Of a stretch of 64,000 bases of DNA, positions 62,150 through 64,000 are shown in pieces (position 1 is the stretch's first letter; each line of letters starts with the position of its first letter). A program made the translations under genes and the position numbers. This DNA is from Doryteuthis pealeii. Taxonomy: Eukaryota; Mollusca; Cephalopoda; Myopsida; Loliginidae. A model generated the notes under the pieces. That model had not been told where the DNA came from. It saw nothing but the letters and a program-made list of their open reading frames with translations, and did not search any database. The stretch covers positions 66,469,098 through 66,533,097 of the forward strand of contig CM042148.1 of the NCBI GenBank assembly GCA_023376005.1. Reading direction: 5' to 3'.

Positions 62150-62600
62150 TTCGCTTTGGTGACTCAGACAAGGGAATAAGCTTAAATGTGTCTGTTCTTG
62201 TAAAATAATTAAGTATGTCAATGAATTATTTTAGTAAATTGTAATCTATAATTTGTGTTTTAGATTCGAAAAAAATGCTAGAGAAACATTTTGGAATGAA
62301 AACAATCCGAGTATGAACGTTTGTTTACAAATGAAGTTTTCAGTTGGAATTCGCAGTAGTTCGCTTTGGTGACTTAAACAAGTGAATGAGTTTAAATGTT
62401 ATTTCTTCTTGTAAAATAATTAAGTATCTCAATGAATTATTTTAGTAATATATAATATATGATTTATGTTTTACATTCGAAAAAATGCTAGAGGAAAATT
62501 TTTGAATGAAAACAATCCAAGTATGAACGTTTGTTTACAAATGAAAAATACTAGGAAAATATTTTGGAATGAAAACAACCCGAGAATAAAATGGTTGTTT
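62150..62600. repeat. 206-bp direct repeat, right-arm mirror
   Basis: Mirror of 45281-45760; CGCAGTAGTTCGCTTTGGTGA occurs twice. Confidence 0.8.
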
Positions 62601-62769
62601 ATACGTTACGAAGGTCACTAAAGAACCAGCTGATATTTGAGGGTCAAAAGTGGCGTGGAACGGGTAAATTCAGGAAAATTATTAGTTAATTAAAAATCTT
62701 TAGATATATATAAAATCGAATTCTTGGAGAAAGATGAAGCAGAAAGAAAGACTGACCGGGTATTAACAC

Positions 62770-62914
62770 TTCTTTCTTTATTTCTTTCTTTCTTTCTTTC
62801 TTTCTTTTTCCTATTGTGTAAACATTATCTCTATATCGCTTGATGTCGCTTTGCTTTGTCGGCTACTAGAAAACAATCAACGGTGGTAAATGAATTTTAT
62901 ACTGACAACCGTTT

Positions 62915-62945
<31 letters not shown>

Positions 62946-63160
62946 GTTCTCTTTCTGTCTTTCCCCTATTGGTGTAAATATCATCTCTCGATCTATCTCG
63001 CTCTGCTTTGTCGAATGCTTGAAAAAGATCAACGGTGGGAAAAAATTTATACTGACAACAGGTTGGTATTGGACGGCCTTTGATACGGGTTTTCAGGGTC
63101 GACGAAAAAGGGGGTAGAAGAACCAAAAAAGGGTTTAATAAGGAGCAACGCTACCTTCTG
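62770..63160. repeat. Duplicated segment with (TTTC)n, right-arm mirror
   Basis: Mirror of 44735-45125. The TTTC tract length differs between arms. Confidence 0.7.
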
Positions 63161-63232
63161 TTTCATTGGCTAATTTAACAAAAGCAGTTACATTCTGTGG
63201 CTCAGTCTATAAATAGAAACGTGGATTCTGTG

Positions 63233-63512
63233 TGGCTGGCATGGTGTAATGGTTATCGGCGTAGGAATTGTCCGCGGCATGACGAGTTTAAATCCTGGAC
63301 GAGGCTCTTTGGATTTCAAATAGCGCTAATACCTTTGGAAATGATTTGAATCCAAGTATTCTCCCAGTATCTATGTATAATAGTAGGACAGATTGAGCAC
63401 TTTAACATTAGTTAGGCAACCAGTCTAGGAGAAGGAAAAGTCTGAATTAAAAACTGTTAAAATCTGCTTAAAGGGTCGACATTGTGTCACATTCTGCTCG
63501 ATCGGAGTGCTT

Positions 63513-63516
<4 letters not shown>
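63233..63516 (+). repeat. S2 SINE, right-arm mirror
   Basis: GGCTGGCATGGTGTAATGG, GAGTTTAAATCCTGGACGAG, full body and GGAGTGCTTGGTATATAT; mirror of 44396-44679. Confidence 0.88.

Positions 63517-63556
<40 letters not shown>
63517..63556. repeat. (AT)n microsatellite
   Basis: Tail extension of the S2 copy. Confidence 0.95.
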
Positions 63557-63709
63557 GCTGATGAGACTTAATAAAGTCGAAACAGTCTGTACGGTATTCT
63601 ACACACCGAGCCATCCTTTGTTGAGATTACACTCGTCAAGTTCATTTTCTATAAGAAAAAGTATCGAATTTTATGCGATACATGCGTTGTAAGTGCCTTC
63701 AAGTAAAAA

Positions 63710-63711
<2 letters not shown>

Positions 63712-63758
<47 letters not shown>
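63712..63758. repeat. (AT)n microsatellite
   Basis: About 46 bp AT; mirror of 44153-44205. Confidence 0.95.
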
Positions 63759-63763
<5 letters not shown>

Positions 63764-64000
63764 CTCAACAGCTACAGAATGGAAACTTGTCTAACTGTGA
63801 ACGATTAAGAAGCAGATGATATGCCACAGAAAATAATATAATAACATGAGATGAATCATCCCTGAAGAAGTAGAGTGAACATTCCTGACCTCGGTCAAGC
63901 GGAACTTACATGATAAATGCGCCTTGGGCGATTCTGACAAAATAATGACGCTGAATTAAATTGATTCTGTCATTTGCTATCATTTTCTTTATAGGGGAAA

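Larger units (their letters stand above)
54466..64000 (-). repeat. Giant inverted repeat, right arm
   Basis: Reverse complement of the left arm. From 54466 to about 56370 it is riddled with short deletions relative to both the left arm and the third copy at 4646-6500; beyond 56.4 kb it matches closely. It is cut by the window end. Individual repeats in this arm are the mirror images of those listed for the left arm. Confidence 0.95.

Overview
This window looks like intergenic or intronic DNA from a large, AT-rich, repeat-laden animal genome. It has no rRNA, no operon-like gene packing and no complete host gene that I can recognise. Several features point to an invertebrate, plausibly a mollusc and possibly a cephalopod (moderate to low confidence). 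These are dense compound dinucleotide microsatellites, several tRNA-derived SINE families, decayed LINE, Gypsy and hAT fragments, and recurrent fold-back repeats. Two runs of 100 N (6508-6607 and 36710-36809) mark scaffold joins.

Layout. 1-683 is a fold-back element. About 2640-3200 is a minus-strand LTR with CCAAT boxes, a TATA box and an AATAAA. About 4080-6500 is a block of dispersed repeats that reappears, inverted and direct, at 52.1-56.5 kb. 6.6-9.7 kb holds a small hairpin element, direct repeats, microsatellites and an hAT end. 9.9-11.8 kb is a pyrimidine tract of about 1.9 kb. 12.2-13.6 kb is a cluster of four SINEs. 14.4-15.1 kb and 20.1-21.2 kb hold LINE 3' ends. 15.84-17.34 kb is a 69-bp minisatellite. 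18.2-25.5 kb is a SINE and fold-back mosaic. 26.17-26.80 kb is a 171-bp tandem repeat. 27.26-27.86 kb is a broken hAT transposase. 29.45-29.72 kb is a possible promoter plus short exon. 29.9-32.8 kb holds rearranged fragments of one LINE. 36.8-39.7 kb looks like poorly corrected sequence. 41.7-43.3 kb holds a Gypsy integrase relic and a LINE 3' end. From 43,909 to the window end lies a giant inverted repeat with arms of about 10 kb.

How the parts relate. Almost everything identifiable is mobile-element debris. The SINE families are informal labels used here: S1 has a TAGCTCAGTCGGTAGAGCG head; S2 has a TGGCATAATGGTTAGAG head; D has a tRNA-Ser/Leu-like GGCCGAGTGGTTAAG head; B is a repeat of about 600 bp ending in a TTGATATGCCGT tail; C is a repeat of about 290 bp; E ends in CCGAAACGTTGTA...GGACAATAGTCCG and carries an internal 21-bp repeat. 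B shares its tail with LINE copies in the same window, as expected of a SINE and its partner LINE. The 69-bp minisatellite resembles an amplified repeat 3' segment. The giant palindrome folds at a (CA)n(TA)n tract and is error-rich around the fold. It may therefore be a fold-back read built into the assembly rather than a chromosomal structure.
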